Source: Ruminococcus sp. (GTDB lineage Bacteria > Bacillota > Clostridia > Oscillospirales > Ruminococcaceae). From it: 62,342 bases of DNA. How positions within the stretch are numbered: position 1 is the stretch's first letter; the number at the start of each line of letters is the position of its first letter. The position numbers were made by a program, and so were the translations under genes. Location of the stretch: contig SVNR01000010.1 of NCBI GenBank assembly GCA_015066815.1, forward strand, positions 1 to 62,342, read 5' to 3'. Below the pieces are notes generated by a model that made no database searches, had not been told where the DNA came from, and saw only the letters and a program-made list of their open reading frames with translations. Of this stretch, positions 43,728-52,794 are shown piece after piece.

Positions 43728-45674
43728 ATGGTAAAGCTTACGTTAAAAGACGGAAGTGTAAGAGAGGTTGAAAGCGGACTTTCAGCTGTCGATATAATCA
43801 AGGGTATCGGCGCAGGACTTCTCAAGGCTGCATGCTGCGTAAAGATAAATGGTGAGGTAAAGGATATCAGAACCGTTATCAGTGAGGACTGTGAGTTTGA
43901 GGTAATGACATTTGATTCTCTCGATGGTAAGAAAACCTTCTGGCACACAGCGTCACATATTCTGGCACAGGCTGTCAAGAGACTGTACCCTGAAGCAAGA
44001 CTTGCTATCGGTCCGTCAATAGATACCGGCTTTTACTATGACTTTGATGTAGAAAAGCCGTTTACAGCAGATGAGCTTCAGAAGATAGAGGCTGAGATGA
44101 AGAAAATAGTAAAGGAAGGCATAGCTCTTGAACAGTTCGAGATGGCTCCTGATGCAGCGATAGCATATCTTAAGGAGCAGAACGAGCCTTACAAGGTTGA
44201 GCTTTGCGAAGAGCATGCAGACAAGGGAGAGCCTATTTCCTTCTATAAGCAGGGAGACTTTACTGATCTTTGTGCCGGACCGCACCTTCTTTCCACATCG
44301 GGTGTAAAGGCAATAAAGCTTCTTTCATGTACCGGCGCTTACTGGAGAGGAAACGAAAAGAACAAGATGCTGTCAAGAATATACGCTGTTGCTTTCCCGA
44401 AGGCTTCACAGCTCGAAGAGCATCTCAAGAAGCTTGAAGAAGCAAAGCTCCGTGATCACAACAAGCTCGGACGTGAGCTTGAGTACTTTACTACTGTTGA
44501 CTATGTAGGTCAGGGACTTCCTGTTCTTCTTCCGAAGGGCGCAAGAGTTATCCAGCTTCTCCAGAGATGGATAGAGGATGAGGAGCAGGCTCGCGGCTGT
44601 CTTCTTACAAAAACTCCTCTTATGGCAAAGTCTGATCTCTATAAGATATCAGGTCACTGGGATCACTATCTTGACGGTATGTTTGTACTGGGCGATCCTT
44701 CTGATGAAACAAAGGAATGCTTCGCACTCCGTCCTATGACATGTCCGTTCCAGTATCAGGTATATCTTAACCGTCAGCGTTCCTACAGAGATCTTCCTAT
44801 GCGTCTTACAGAAACATCAACTCTGTTCAGAAACGAAGAAAGCGGTGAAATGCACGGTCTTATAAGAGTCCGTCAGTTCACAATATCCGAAGGACACTAT
44901 ATACTCAGACCTGATCAGCTTGAAGAAGAGTTCAAGGGCTGTCTTGAACTTGCAAAATACGTTCTCGATACAGTTGGACTTCTTGAGGACTGTACTTTCA
45001 GATTTTCACAGTGGGATCCTGCAAATCCGAAAAACAAGTATGAGGGAACAAAGGAGCAGTGGGAAGAGGCTCAGAGAGTAATGGGCGAGATTCTTGATAA
45101 GCTTGGGGTAGAGTACGAGGTAGGAGTAGACGAAGCAGCGTTCTACGGTCCTAAGCTTGACATCCAGTACAAGAATGTTTTCGGAAAGGAAGACACTATA
45201 GTTACAATACAGATCGATATGCTTCTTGCTGAAAAGTTCGGTATGTACTATATAGACAGAGATGGTCAGAAGAAGCTCCCGTATATTATCCACAGAACAT
45301 CACTCGGCTGTTATGAGAGAACACTTGCGTATCTTATCGAACGTTTTGCAGGTGTTCTTCCGCTCTGGCTTGCTCCTGAACAGGTTCGTATTCTTCCTAT
45401 CGGTCAGCAGCACAACGACTATGCTCAGAGTATCGCAGACAAGCTTTCTGCATACGGCATGAGAGTAACAGTTGACAAGAGAGACGACAATATAGGACCT
45501 AAGATAAAGGCGTCAAGACTTGAAAGAATACCATATACTTTTGTAGTAGGCGACAAGGAGGCCGAAAACGGTACAGTAACAGTACGTTCAAGAAAGGAAG
45601 GCGAGCTTCCTGACGTTCCTGTTGATGATATCGTAGCAAAGCTTGTTAAGGAAGTTCTTACTAAGGAAAAGTGA
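43728..45674 (+). CDS. thrS: Threonyl-tRNA synthetase
   Basis: 648 residues from ATG 43728, with AGGA 10 nt upstream; the ATG at 43719 is too close to that site. TGS domain (~1-60), second additional domain with HTASHILAQAVKRL and DFTDLCAGPHL, class II catalytic core and HGTP anticodon domain (APEQVRILPIGQQHNDYA). Zinc ligands are kept: Cys in RPMTCPFQ, His in ISEGHYI, His in HRTSLGCYERT. The usual CPHH/CPGH and DDAH sequences read CPFQ and SEGH, so the active-site edge is divergent. It is regulated by the T-box upstream. Confidence 0.96.
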   Translation: MVKLTLKDGSVREVESGLSAVDIIKGIGAGLLKAACCVKINGEVKDIRTVISEDCEFEVMTFDSLDGKKTFWHTASHILAQAVKRLYPEARLAIGPSIDTGFYYDFDVEKPFTADELQKIEAEMKKIVKEGIALEQFEMAPDAAIAYLKEQNEPYKVELCEEHADKGEPISFYKQGDFTDLCAGPHLLSTSGVKAIKLLSCTGAYWRGNEKNKMLSRIYAVAFPKASQLEEHLKKLEEAKLRDHNKLGRELEYFTTVDYVGQGLPVLLPKGARVIQLLQRWIEDEEQARGCLLTKTPLMAKSDLYKISGHWDHYLDGMFVLGDPSDETKECFALRPMTCPFQYQVYLNRQRSYRDLPMRLTETSTLFRNEESGEMHGLIRVRQFTISEGHYILRPDQLEEEFKGCLELAKYVLDTVGLLEDCTFRFSQWDPANPKNKYEGTKEQWEEAQRVMGEILDKLGVEYEVGVDEAAFYGPKLDIQYKNVFGKEDTIVTIQIDMLLAEKFGMYYIDRDGQKKLPYIIHRTSLGCYERTLAYLIERFAGVLPLWLAPEQVRILPIGQQHNDYAQSIADKLSAYGMRVTVDKRDDNIGPKIKASRLERIPYTFVVGDKEAENGTVTVRSRKEGELPDVPVDDIVAKLVKEVLTKEK

Positions 45675-45697
45675 TTATAAAAAATAAAGCTTAAAAA

Positions 45698-45741
45698 AGC
45701 GGGAAGTCATTCTCAATAAGGTTTGAGGATGACTTCCCGCT
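45698..45741. terminator. Bidirectional terminator after thrS
   Basis: A 19-bp stem (AGCGGGAAGTCATTCTCAA with its complement, one mismatch) and a 6-base loop, between convergent units. Confidence 0.9.
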
Positions 45742-45787
45742 GTTTATGTTCATTAATTTTTTTACTTGCACATACTGTGTTGCTGAA

Positions 45788-46189
45788 TCAGGAGTGTTCT
45801 GCAATAACAGTGTCTATTACTGAGGGGTCTGCGTGGATTATTACAGTGCTTTTTGTAACTCTGAAGCTGTTTCTGACAAGTACTGTACCTTCTGCAGAGG
45901 TGTCCGTACCTGCGATCACGGTATCGGATGATGAGCGGCTTTTATTGATATCGGATGTTTTTTCTGTATTATCTGTTCTTATACTTTCCGTTACGGACAG
46001 GGCTTCAGTTTCGCCTGTGTAAAGCGGTTTTGTGACGGCTGGATTTTCCGAAGACTTTTTGTCCCTGAGACTGAAGCGGACAAGTGAGAAAAAACGGAAT
46101 TTTATTATGAAAAATATTGATGAAGCTGTAAAAATCATAGTCAGAGCGGCAAAAACGAAAAACAGTATCCGCCATATTTCGTATGTCAT
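45788..46189 (-). CDS. Small membrane protein, last gene of the kinase operon
   Basis: 133 residues, not recognised. One membrane helix (~5-30, IWRILFFVFAALTMIFTASSIFFII), a basic stretch (KFRFFSLVRFSLRDKK), then a Ser/Thr-rich hydrophilic region (ESIRTDNTEKTSDINKSRSSSDT) and a short beta-like end (VLVRNSFRVTKSTVIIHADP). Its start overlaps the kinase stop by one base. The Ser/Thr-rich, probably cytoplasmic tail next to a kinase gene makes it a candidate substrate, an inference from context only. Confidence 0.7.
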   Translation of the reverse strand: MTYEIWRILFFVFAALTMIFTASSIFFIIKFRFFSLVRFSLRDKKSSENPAVTKPLYTGETEALSVTESIRTDNTEKTSDINKSRSSSDTVIAGTDTSAEGTVLVRNSFRVTKSTVIIHADPSVIDTVIAEHS

Positions 46190-47892
46190 TATTTTCCTCC
46201 ATAAGCGTTATTGATAACCTCAGATATTTTTTCATATCTGTCGGTGATAGATTTTTTTATAATGTCTGTTTTTTCTGTTGTAGTCATAAGAGTGTCAGTT
46301 CCGGTTCTGATTTTTTCAAAAAATGCTCTTAGTTCCTGTTCTTCTATGTATGATGAAAACTTATAGGAATATGTTTCAAGGGAGTTTATAGCAAGCTTGT
46401 AGGTTTCAAGCAGGACTATTTCGGTTTCTGTCTGAGACTCATCTATAAAGTCAACCATATCGTTTATGCTTTTCCAGTAGTCAGCATATACGTCGGTATC
46501 ATCACCTTCAATAACAAGCTGCTGAATATCAGAGTGAAATTTTCCTATGTCGTAGTATACCTGTGCCATGTGGTACTTCTGCCCGGAGATCGTTTTCAGG
46601 TTTTCGCCGAGGGCTTCAGAGAACCATTCGGTTGATGAAATTATCCTTGTGGTGCTGTTTTCTGTGTTTGAGCCGTTTCCGTATTCGTAGTAGTACCAGT
46701 ACAGTCTGGCTGTTTCAAAGGCAAGAAGCTCATAGTCAGTGTTTTCCTTGAGAACTGCAGAGTTTGCGGCTATGATCTTTGTAAGCTCTGTGGATTCCTG
46801 CTCGTCAAAGCATATATCCTCCTTGTAGGCTTCTATAAGTCCGAAGTAGGCTTCTGTACGATCCTTACGCAGCTCTATTGCATCCTTGTAGGCTGATATT
46901 TTTTCTGAATACGAGGCTGATTTGTCTGCGGTCATAAGGTATCGGTCGTAGTCGAGTTTTTCGTGGCTTTTGAACTGACTGTAGGAAATAATGCATGCAA
47001 TAGCTGAGAAAACTGCCGCTGCAGATGAAAGAAGTGTAAGCTTGATATGAGTCTGCTTTTCGGCTTTTTCAAGAGCCCTGTAGAGCTCCCTGCATGACGG
47101 ATAGCGTTTATCAGGGTCGTTCTCAACACACTTCCGGATAATTTTTTTAAGGTGTGCGTTTATGTTTTTATCTTTTTTATCAAAGATAAAACGCTCAGAA
47201 AAGCTGCGGCAGTTCTGGTTCTCATCGTTTACAGGCAGCGGCTTTCTTCCTGTTATCATGTGATAGAGTGTAGCTCCTATATTGAAGATATCTGTTCTTT
47301 CGTCAAGATGCCTTGCAAGAAACTGCTCAGGAGCGGCATATTCGGGCGTGTACTGTATAGGGATGCCTGATTCGGTCTGTATTACTGCGCCGAAGTCTAT
47401 GAGCTTAAGCGTGCTTATTCTCCTGTCTGCACCAAGAGTTTTTGAAGCGTCGCTGTTGTTTATGATCATGACGTTGTCGGGTTTCATATCGCTGTATATT
47501 TTTCCGTAGTCATGCAGAAACTGGATAACAGAGCATATATCCTTGCCGTATCCGATAGTAAGACGATGTGAAAGAGCTCCTGATTTTAAGAGTGTGTTCA
47601 TGGAAACGCCATCTATATAATCCATGACTATGTATAGTGCCTCAGGAGTTTCGATGCGCTGTATGATATTAGGAAAAAAGTTTGATTTGTCGTGTTCATA
47701 CAGCTCCTTGATAAGCTGGGATTCTTTTTTTGCAGAAAGAATCATTTCTGTACATCGGCCGGAGATTTCCTTTACTGCACGCACTGCGCCGTTGGCTTCA
47801 AGGTCTGTGGCCTTGTACACAACTGAAAGGCCGCCTCTTCCGATAACATTTTCTATACGATACCTGTTGTTGAGGATATATCCGGTTGTCAT
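46189..47892 (-). CDS. Membrane Ser/Thr protein kinase (Hanks type)
   Basis: 567 residues. Kinase domain ~10-270: glycine loop GRGGLSVVYKA, ATP lysine K41 in AVKEI, catalytic SDMKPDN (D135, N140) with YSD where HRD is usual, DFG aspartate D166, and the activation-loop end TPEYAAPEQ. One membrane helix (~280-300) separates it from a ~260-residue outer region with a helical, TPR-like pattern rather than PASTA domains. It overlaps the phosphatase gene by one base. It probably phosphorylates cytoplasmic targets in response to an outside signal. Confidence 0.92.
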   Translation of the reverse strand: MTTGYILNNRYRIENVIGRGGLSVVYKATDLEANGAVRAVKEISGRCTEMILSAKKESQLIKELYEHDKSNFFPNIIQRIETPEALYIVMDYIDGVSMNTLLKSGALSHRLTIGYGKDICSVIQFLHDYGKIYSDMKPDNVMIINNSDASKTLGADRRISTLKLIDFGAVIQTESGIPIQYTPEYAAPEQFLARHLDERTDIFNIGATLYHMITGRKPLPVNDENQNCRSFSERFIFDKKDKNINAHLKKIIRKCVENDPDKRYPSCRELYRALEKAEKQTHIKLTLLSSAAAVFSAIACIISYSQFKSHEKLDYDRYLMTADKSASYSEKISAYKDAIELRKDRTEAYFGLIEAYKEDICFDEQESTELTKIIAANSAVLKENTDYELLAFETARLYWYYYEYGNGSNTENSTTRIISSTEWFSEALGENLKTISGQKYHMAQVYYDIGKFHSDIQQLVIEGDDTDVYADYWKSINDMVDFIDESQTETEIVLLETYKLAINSLETYSYKFSSYIEEQELRAFFEKIRTGTDTLMTTTEKTDIIKKSITDRYEKISEVINNAYGGK

Positions 47893-48692
47893 CAGTCTGA
47901 TGTGCCTCCTTTTCCGGAAGTTTTTATGATAACAGAGGAGATGTTGTCTGATTCGCCTCGCTGTATGCAGAGAGATGTTAGCTCACTGAGTTTTTTTTCG
48001 GCAGCAGTGTCGTCTGTTATTTCTGACGGGCAGAGTGCAGAATGGATTTCAGCTGAGGATATTTTTTTTCTGAATCCGTCAGAGCAGATTAGGTATACAC
48101 AGTCAGTTTCTATGGAGATCATGCTGTAGTCAAACGAAATCATATCAAGACCGGCGCCCATACATTTTGTGAGCTGGTTTTGTCTCGGATCGTTTTCTGC
48201 TTCTTCAGGGGAAAGCTTTCCTTCACGTACCTCATCTGCAATCACTGAGTGGTCGTTGGTCAGTGTTTTTATGTTGTCATTATGGATGCTGTATATGCGG
48301 GTGTCTCCTATGTGGAAGGTTATTATTTTTTTATGAGCCTCTGATGCAAGAAGACCGGTCATGGTAGTTCCGAGAGTTTTTGAGGTTATATCAGAGTAAC
48401 GGTTAAGGCTGTTGTTTATTTTGTGCAGTTCCTCATCGATGCTTCTGCGAATTCCCGGTATAGCTGCTTCTGAGTCAAGAATACCTGGAAGACATGTATC
48501 AAACCATTCAGAAAGCTTGCTTATAACATAGGCACTTGCTGTTTCTCCGTCCGAAAGTCCGCCGAGACCGTCACATACAGCGGCCAGAAATACACCGCTC
48601 CCGTTGTATGAGGCTGATTTTATGCATAGGCTGTCCTGGTTTATGTGCTTTAGTGCTCCTGCATCGGTGCAGTATGCAGATATAAGGTTCAT
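47892..48692 (-). CDS. PP2C-type Ser/Thr protein phosphatase
   Basis: 266 residues. PPM motifs with metal-binding aspartates: DAGALKHINQDS, AAVCDGLGGLSDGE, ITFHIGDTRIYSI, LTNDHSV, YLICSDGFRKKIS and ESDNISSVII. It would reverse the action of the kinase encoded directly downstream, with which it overlaps by one base. Confidence 0.93.
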   Translation of the reverse strand: MNLISAYCTDAGALKHINQDSLCIKSASYNGSGVFLAAVCDGLGGLSDGETASAYVISKLSEWFDTCLPGILDSEAAIPGIRRSIDEELHKINNSLNRYSDITSKTLGTTMTGLLASEAHKKIITFHIGDTRIYSIHNDNIKTLTNDHSVIADEVREGKLSPEEAENDPRQNQLTKCMGAGLDMISFDYSMISIETDCVYLICSDGFRKKISSAEIHSALCPSEITDDTAAEKKLSELTSLCIQRGESDNISSVIIKTSGKGGTSD

Positions 48693-48704
48693 TTTTTTCT
48701 CCTT

Positions 48705-50087
48705 TTAGTTTTTTATAAAAAAGGTATATTCGATGTTTTCTATGAAAAAGCTGCAGCCTGAGAATATTTCGCTTGCAGCGCCGGGTTTGAGAGCTTCTCC
48801 CTCCACTGTGATATCCGATGATGAGTTGTTGATAATAGAATATACGGGACGGTCAGGGGAAAGGGCTTTTTCAATTCTTATTCCGGAGAGCTTTCCGGAT
48901 GAAAAAGGAAAGACGGATATGTATGCTGTAACGCTGCCGGTACTGCTGACAATGTACGCACAGTAATCAGACGGGCTTGACAGGTATTCGCCGTTTTCGT
49001 CAAGCGGGATAGTACTTGAGCTCTGATAGCTGTCAGATGAGCTTATGATGCATGTGGGTGATGACTGGTCATCTGTGTGAAAAGTAAACTTTGTTTTATA
49101 AAGATAAAAGGAAGTATTATCGGAAAGTATGGCTTTTTTTATACGGCTTTCATCCCTGAAGGAAACTTCGGTTCCGTCAGAAACAAAGGTGCCGTTTGTG
49201 GAGTTCAGATCTTCTATAAAGCAGCATCCGCCTTCATATGTGATGCATGCATGAAAACCCGATACCTCAGGGATATCACACAGGGTGAGATCGTTTCCGT
49301 CTGTGCATCGTCCTATACGGAACGGAAAGCGGTTTATGTAGTGTCTGTTTCCGTTTTCGTCTTCGATATATGTGTCCGAAGGTGAGGGTTTGTTTTCTGA
49401 AAGAAGTACTGTTGCTGTGCCTGAACGGTTTTCAGATAATAATACTGTCGGGGCGCTCCGGGGTGACGGTGTGTCTTCACGGCTGTCGGATACGGAGCTT
49501 GTGCGATCTGTAAGCAGTATGCTGCGCAGTTTTTTTGTGTCAAACAGTGTACGGGGATCTTTTTTGTGTTTTGTAAGTTCTGTTTCGAGAAAACGTTCAA
49601 GCTCATCAGCCAGTATACCGTCAGAAACGATGATGTTGGAGTGTTTGTGAAGAGTATGCAGAAGCTCCGGAAGACTTCCGAAGCAGTGCGGTTCATATAC
49701 AGGTATCACAGTCAGCTGAATGGTGTTTTTCACAGGGTCACAGTAAGCATAACGTGGATCAAAGATGATAGTGCAGATATCCTCTTTTGCTGCTGTGATG
49801 ATATCTGCGGCGTCGGTTATTGCAAGTAGCAGACGGTTATAGTTATCCTGCAAAATGGTTGTTTTTATGTGTTCGGACAACGGACGGAGTCCTCTGATAT
49901 CATATGAGATAAGGTTTTTGCTTTTTTCTTTTACACGGCTGATATCTGCAAAACCGTTTTCTCTGTTGTTTTTTATTGTTTCAAAAAGCTTTGCGTTTAT
50001 TTTTTCCTTGTTTCCGAGTGTGATTCTGAGAGTGCTGTCAGAAAGAGAAACATAGTTTTTAAGTTTGATTTTTTCAAAAAAATTCAT
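48705..50087 (-). CDS. FHA-domain protein with N-terminal DUF6382-like domain
   Basis: 460 residues. The N-terminal ~190 residues (YDIRGLRPLSEHIKTTILQ, IFDPRYAYCDPVKNTIQLTV) match my memory of DUF6382, a domain coupled to FHA in Firmicutes. A Ser-rich linker (~195-245) leads to the FHA domain (~250-330): FRIGRCTDGNDLTL, VSGFHACITY, IEDLNSTNGTFV, which binds phosphothreonine. A C-terminal beta-rich domain (~360-460) ends the protein. It is first in the operon, 12 bp before the phosphatase gene, and is probably a phosphorylation-dependent adaptor for the kinase. Confidence 0.88.
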   Translation of the reverse strand: MNFFEKIKLKNYVSLSDSTLRITLGNKEKINAKLFETIKNNRENGFADISRVKEKSKNLISYDIRGLRPLSEHIKTTILQDNYNRLLLAITDAADIITAAKEDICTIIFDPRYAYCDPVKNTIQLTVIPVYEPHCFGSLPELLHTLHKHSNIIVSDGILADELERFLETELTKHKKDPRTLFDTKKLRSILLTDRTSSVSDSREDTPSPRSAPTVLLSENRSGTATVLLSENKPSPSDTYIEDENGNRHYINRFPFRIGRCTDGNDLTLCDIPEVSGFHACITYEGGCCFIEDLNSTNGTFVSDGTEVSFRDESRIKKAILSDNTSFYLYKTKFTFHTDDQSSPTCIISSSDSYQSSSTIPLDENGEYLSSPSDYCAYIVSSTGSVTAYISVFPFSSGKLSGIRIEKALSPDRPVYSIINNSSSDITVEGEALKPGAASEIFSGCSFFIENIEYTFFIKN

Positions 50088-50123
50088 AAAATTTCTCCGG
50101 ATAAATTGTTATATTATAATATA

Positions 50124-50152
50124 ATTATAATACTTAACTCCAAAAATTTCAA
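50124..50152 (-). promoter_or_regulatory. Promoter of the FHA-phosphatase-kinase operon
   Basis: Read leftward: TTGAAA (50152-50147), 17-bp spacer, TATAAT (50129-50124). Confidence 0.75.
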
Positions 50153-50294
50153 GCGAATATATGGGAATTCAGTAAACTTTGGTGTTTTAAATGATAAAAG
50201 CATGTAAATACTTTTTTTTATATACATATTATATAGCAATTTGGCGAAAAACTGTTGATTATATTGTTAAAAGATACGAGATTTAAGTTGTTTA

Positions 50295-50323
50295 TTGACA
50301 AAGTGCCCAAAATGATGTATTAT
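50295..50323 (+). promoter_or_regulatory. Promoter of the membrane GGDEF-EAL gene
   Basis: TTGACA (50295-50300), 17-bp spacer, TATTAT (50318-50323). Confidence 0.85.
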
Positions 50324-50409
50324 ATGTATACAGGGATTTATGTCATTGCTTTGACTTACATATTTTTACAAGTAGGTATGAGAAAGTAAAAAAAAAGGGG
50401 TGAATAATA

Positions 50410-52707
50410 TTGTTAGGGCTGATATATGCATTTATACTAAGCGTGCTTGCCGCTGTAGTTTTATTTTTTTATAAAGCAATAAAAAAGAAAAAACAGAACT
50501 CTTTTTTCAGATCTATACAGAATCTTCTGCTTCTTGCAGTTTTTACTATTTTACTTTATTCTGTAGCCATAATATCGCCGGCTGAGATCATATCGAGATT
50601 TTTTTACAGTTCTTATTATATTTCATGCGCCGTACTTATGCGTTTTATGCTGCGGTATGTTATAAAGCTTACTGATTCGGAAAAGCAGATTCCCGCTTTG
50701 CATTATTTTATTAAGTTTTTTATGTGGCTGGATGTTATACTTATGATTTCCAACATGTTCTTTAAAAACGTTTTTTCCTGCACTGCGGAGAAGCTCTCTA
50801 CGGGAGCTACTGTGTTTTATATGACAGACCGGACGCCGCTTATAGCTGTTCACAGGGCATATGTTTATTCCATGTTTATTCTGATATTCCTGACGCTTGT
50901 CTACAACATAGTCAGGCTTCCGGGACTTTACAGAAAAAAACTCTATATAACACTCGGACTGTGTGTTCTGGCGCTGGTTTCTAATATATCTTTCATTGTA
51001 TTCAGAACGCCTGTTGATTTTTCCATAGCCTCCTATGCACTTGTTGCGGCAGGAATATATTATTTTTCTGTAATCTATATTCCTTTTGATCTTGTTGAAC
51101 AGATGCTTTCGTCTGTAGTCAGGAACATCGATGGCATTATATCCTGCTACGATATAAGAGGAAAATGCCTGTATATAAGCGAGAGAGCACTGAAAACACT
51201 TGATTCGGAAGATACAGCAGCTCTTATGGAAAAATACCTTAACGATAGTACCGAGATCCACGGACTTTCAGACTATAAGGAGCTTTCGTGGAAGGAGTCT
51301 GTGTTTATCAAAGGAAAGCTGCGCTATTATGTAATGAACTATAAGGCGCTTTATGACGAAAGAAACAAGTATATAGGCTGCTTTATCATATTCCATGATG
51401 AAACCGACGAGCTTCTTGCATATAAGGAAGAACGTCACAGGCTCACTCACGACAAGCTTACAGATCTTTATAACAAGGAGTATTTTTATACAAGAGTAAA
51501 AGAGCTTCTTAAAAATGTCGGAAATAACGAGTATTATATGATATGTACTGATATCAAGGATTTTAAGCTTGTAAATGACGTTTTCGGAGTAGAAAAGGGA
51601 GATGAGCTTCTTGTAAGTATATCAAATAGCATGCGTTTCTTTGACAGAGGTCAGGCCAAGGCTGTATACGGACGCATCTCAGGAGACCGCTTTGCAGTAT
51701 GTGTTCCTAAGGAAAGGTTCAAGGAAAAGCTTTTTATCAAGGCTATACGTCAGCTCGGAGAGGTTTCCGAAAACAGAGCATATCATGTTTATATTCATGT
51801 CGGAGTGTATCTGATAAGTGATACAAGTCTTGAAGTATCCGTGATGTGTGACAGAGCGTTTATGGCAATAAACGCAATAAAGGACAGCTATACAGAGATC
51901 ATTGCATATTATGATGAAAAGCTCAGGGATGCCCGTATTCATGAGAAAAAAATAACAAGCGAGTTTGACAAGGCTATAAGAAACGGACAGTTCAGGATGT
52001 TTCTTCAGCCACAGATAGATGTCAGCGGTGAGATCGTCGGTGCAGAAGCACTTGTACGCTGGTTCCATCCAACTCAAGGAGTCATTCCTCCGCTTGATTT
52101 TATAAGTATTTTTGAAAAATCAGGACTTATAGGAACGCTTGATCATCATGTATGGGAGCTTGCCTGCAAGCAACTGAAAAAGTGGAAGGACGAAGGCAGA
52201 GAAAAATACTATATATCCGTCAATATTTCTCCTAAGGATTTTTATTTTATGGATATATATGATATTTTTACAGGGCTTATTGAGAAGTATGATATTTCTC
52301 CGTCTAAGCTTAAGCTTGAAATAACCGAAACTGCTATTATGACTGATCTGAAAAACAGTCTTGATCTTATTGATAAGCTCAGAAGCTATGGCTTTGAGAT
52401 AGAGATCGATGATTTTGGAAGCGGTTATTCGTCACTCAGTATGCTCAAGGAAATAAACGTTGACGTTCTCAAGGTTGATATGGGATTTCTTGAGAAAACT
52501 GATAATCTTGAAAAAAGCCGTGCTATTCTGCACACAATAATCTCACTTTCCAAACAGCTTGGTATGCAGGTCATAACAGAGGGTGTGGAAACTGAAGAAC
52601 AGGTTGAGTTCCTGCGTGAAGCAGGCTGTGATGCTTTTCAGGGTTATTATTTTGATCGTCCTATGAATGTGGAGGATTTTGAGAAAAAATACCTTTCGTA
52701 TTCTTAA
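50410..52707 (+). CDS. Membrane PAS-GGDEF-EAL protein, probable c-di-GMP phosphodiesterase
   Basis: 765 residues from TTG 50410 (GGGGTG at 7 nt). The first ~220 residues hold about seven membrane helices, like the 7TM sensor region of some histidine kinases. A PAS-like domain (~230-335, NIDGIISCYDIRGKCLYIS) is followed by a GGDEF domain with SGDRF in place of GGDEF, so synthesis is unlikely. The C-terminal EAL domain keeps EALVRW, EITETAIM, DDFGSGYSSL, KVDMGF and EGVETEEQ, the residues for metal binding and catalysis, so c-di-GMP hydrolysis is expected. Confidence 0.93.
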   Translation: MLGLIYAFILSVLAAVVLFFYKAIKKKKQNSFFRSIQNLLLLAVFTILLYSVAIISPAEIISRFFYSSYYISCAVLMRFMLRYVIKLTDSEKQIPALHYFIKFFMWLDVILMISNMFFKNVFSCTAEKLSTGATVFYMTDRTPLIAVHRAYVYSMFILIFLTLVYNIVRLPGLYRKKLYITLGLCVLALVSNISFIVFRTPVDFSIASYALVAAGIYYFSVIYIPFDLVEQMLSSVVRNIDGIISCYDIRGKCLYISERALKTLDSEDTAALMEKYLNDSTEIHGLSDYKELSWKESVFIKGKLRYYVMNYKALYDERNKYIGCFIIFHDETDELLAYKEERHRLTHDKLTDLYNKEYFYTRVKELLKNVGNNEYYMICTDIKDFKLVNDVFGVEKGDELLVSISNSMRFFDRGQAKAVYGRISGDRFAVCVPKERFKEKLFIKAIRQLGEVSENRAYHVYIHVGVYLISDTSLEVSVMCDRAFMAINAIKDSYTEIIAYYDEKLRDARIHEKKITSEFDKAIRNGQFRMFLQPQIDVSGEIVGAEALVRWFHPTQGVIPPLDFISIFEKSGLIGTLDHHVWELACKQLKKWKDEGREKYYISVNISPKDFYFMDIYDIFTGLIEKYDISPSKLKLEITETAIMTDLKNSLDLIDKLRSYGFEIEIDDFGSGYSSLSMLKEINVDVLKVDMGFLEKTDNLEKSRAILHTIISLSKQLGMQVITEGVETEEQVEFLREAGCDAFQGYYFDRPMNVEDFEKKYLSYS

Positions 52708-52713
52708 AAAAAC

Positions 52714-52756
52714 AAAAACCGGATGAGGCAAAGGATGCCTTCATCCGGTTTTTTTC
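52714..52756. terminator. Bidirectional terminator between the EAL gene and clpB
   Basis: Stem AAAAACCGGATGAGGCA with its complement (one bulge), a 5-base loop, then seven T. Confidence 0.9.
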
Positions 52757-52794
52757 TGCGGTCTGTCAGCCGCAAAGTAAATTATATAAAGTTA

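Larger units (their letters stand above)
50088..50409. other. 322-bp gap between divergent signalling genes
   Basis: It contains two divergent promoters (50124-50152 leftward, 50295-50323 rightward). I see nothing else: no palindromic repeat and no clear operator between them. Confidence 0.5.
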
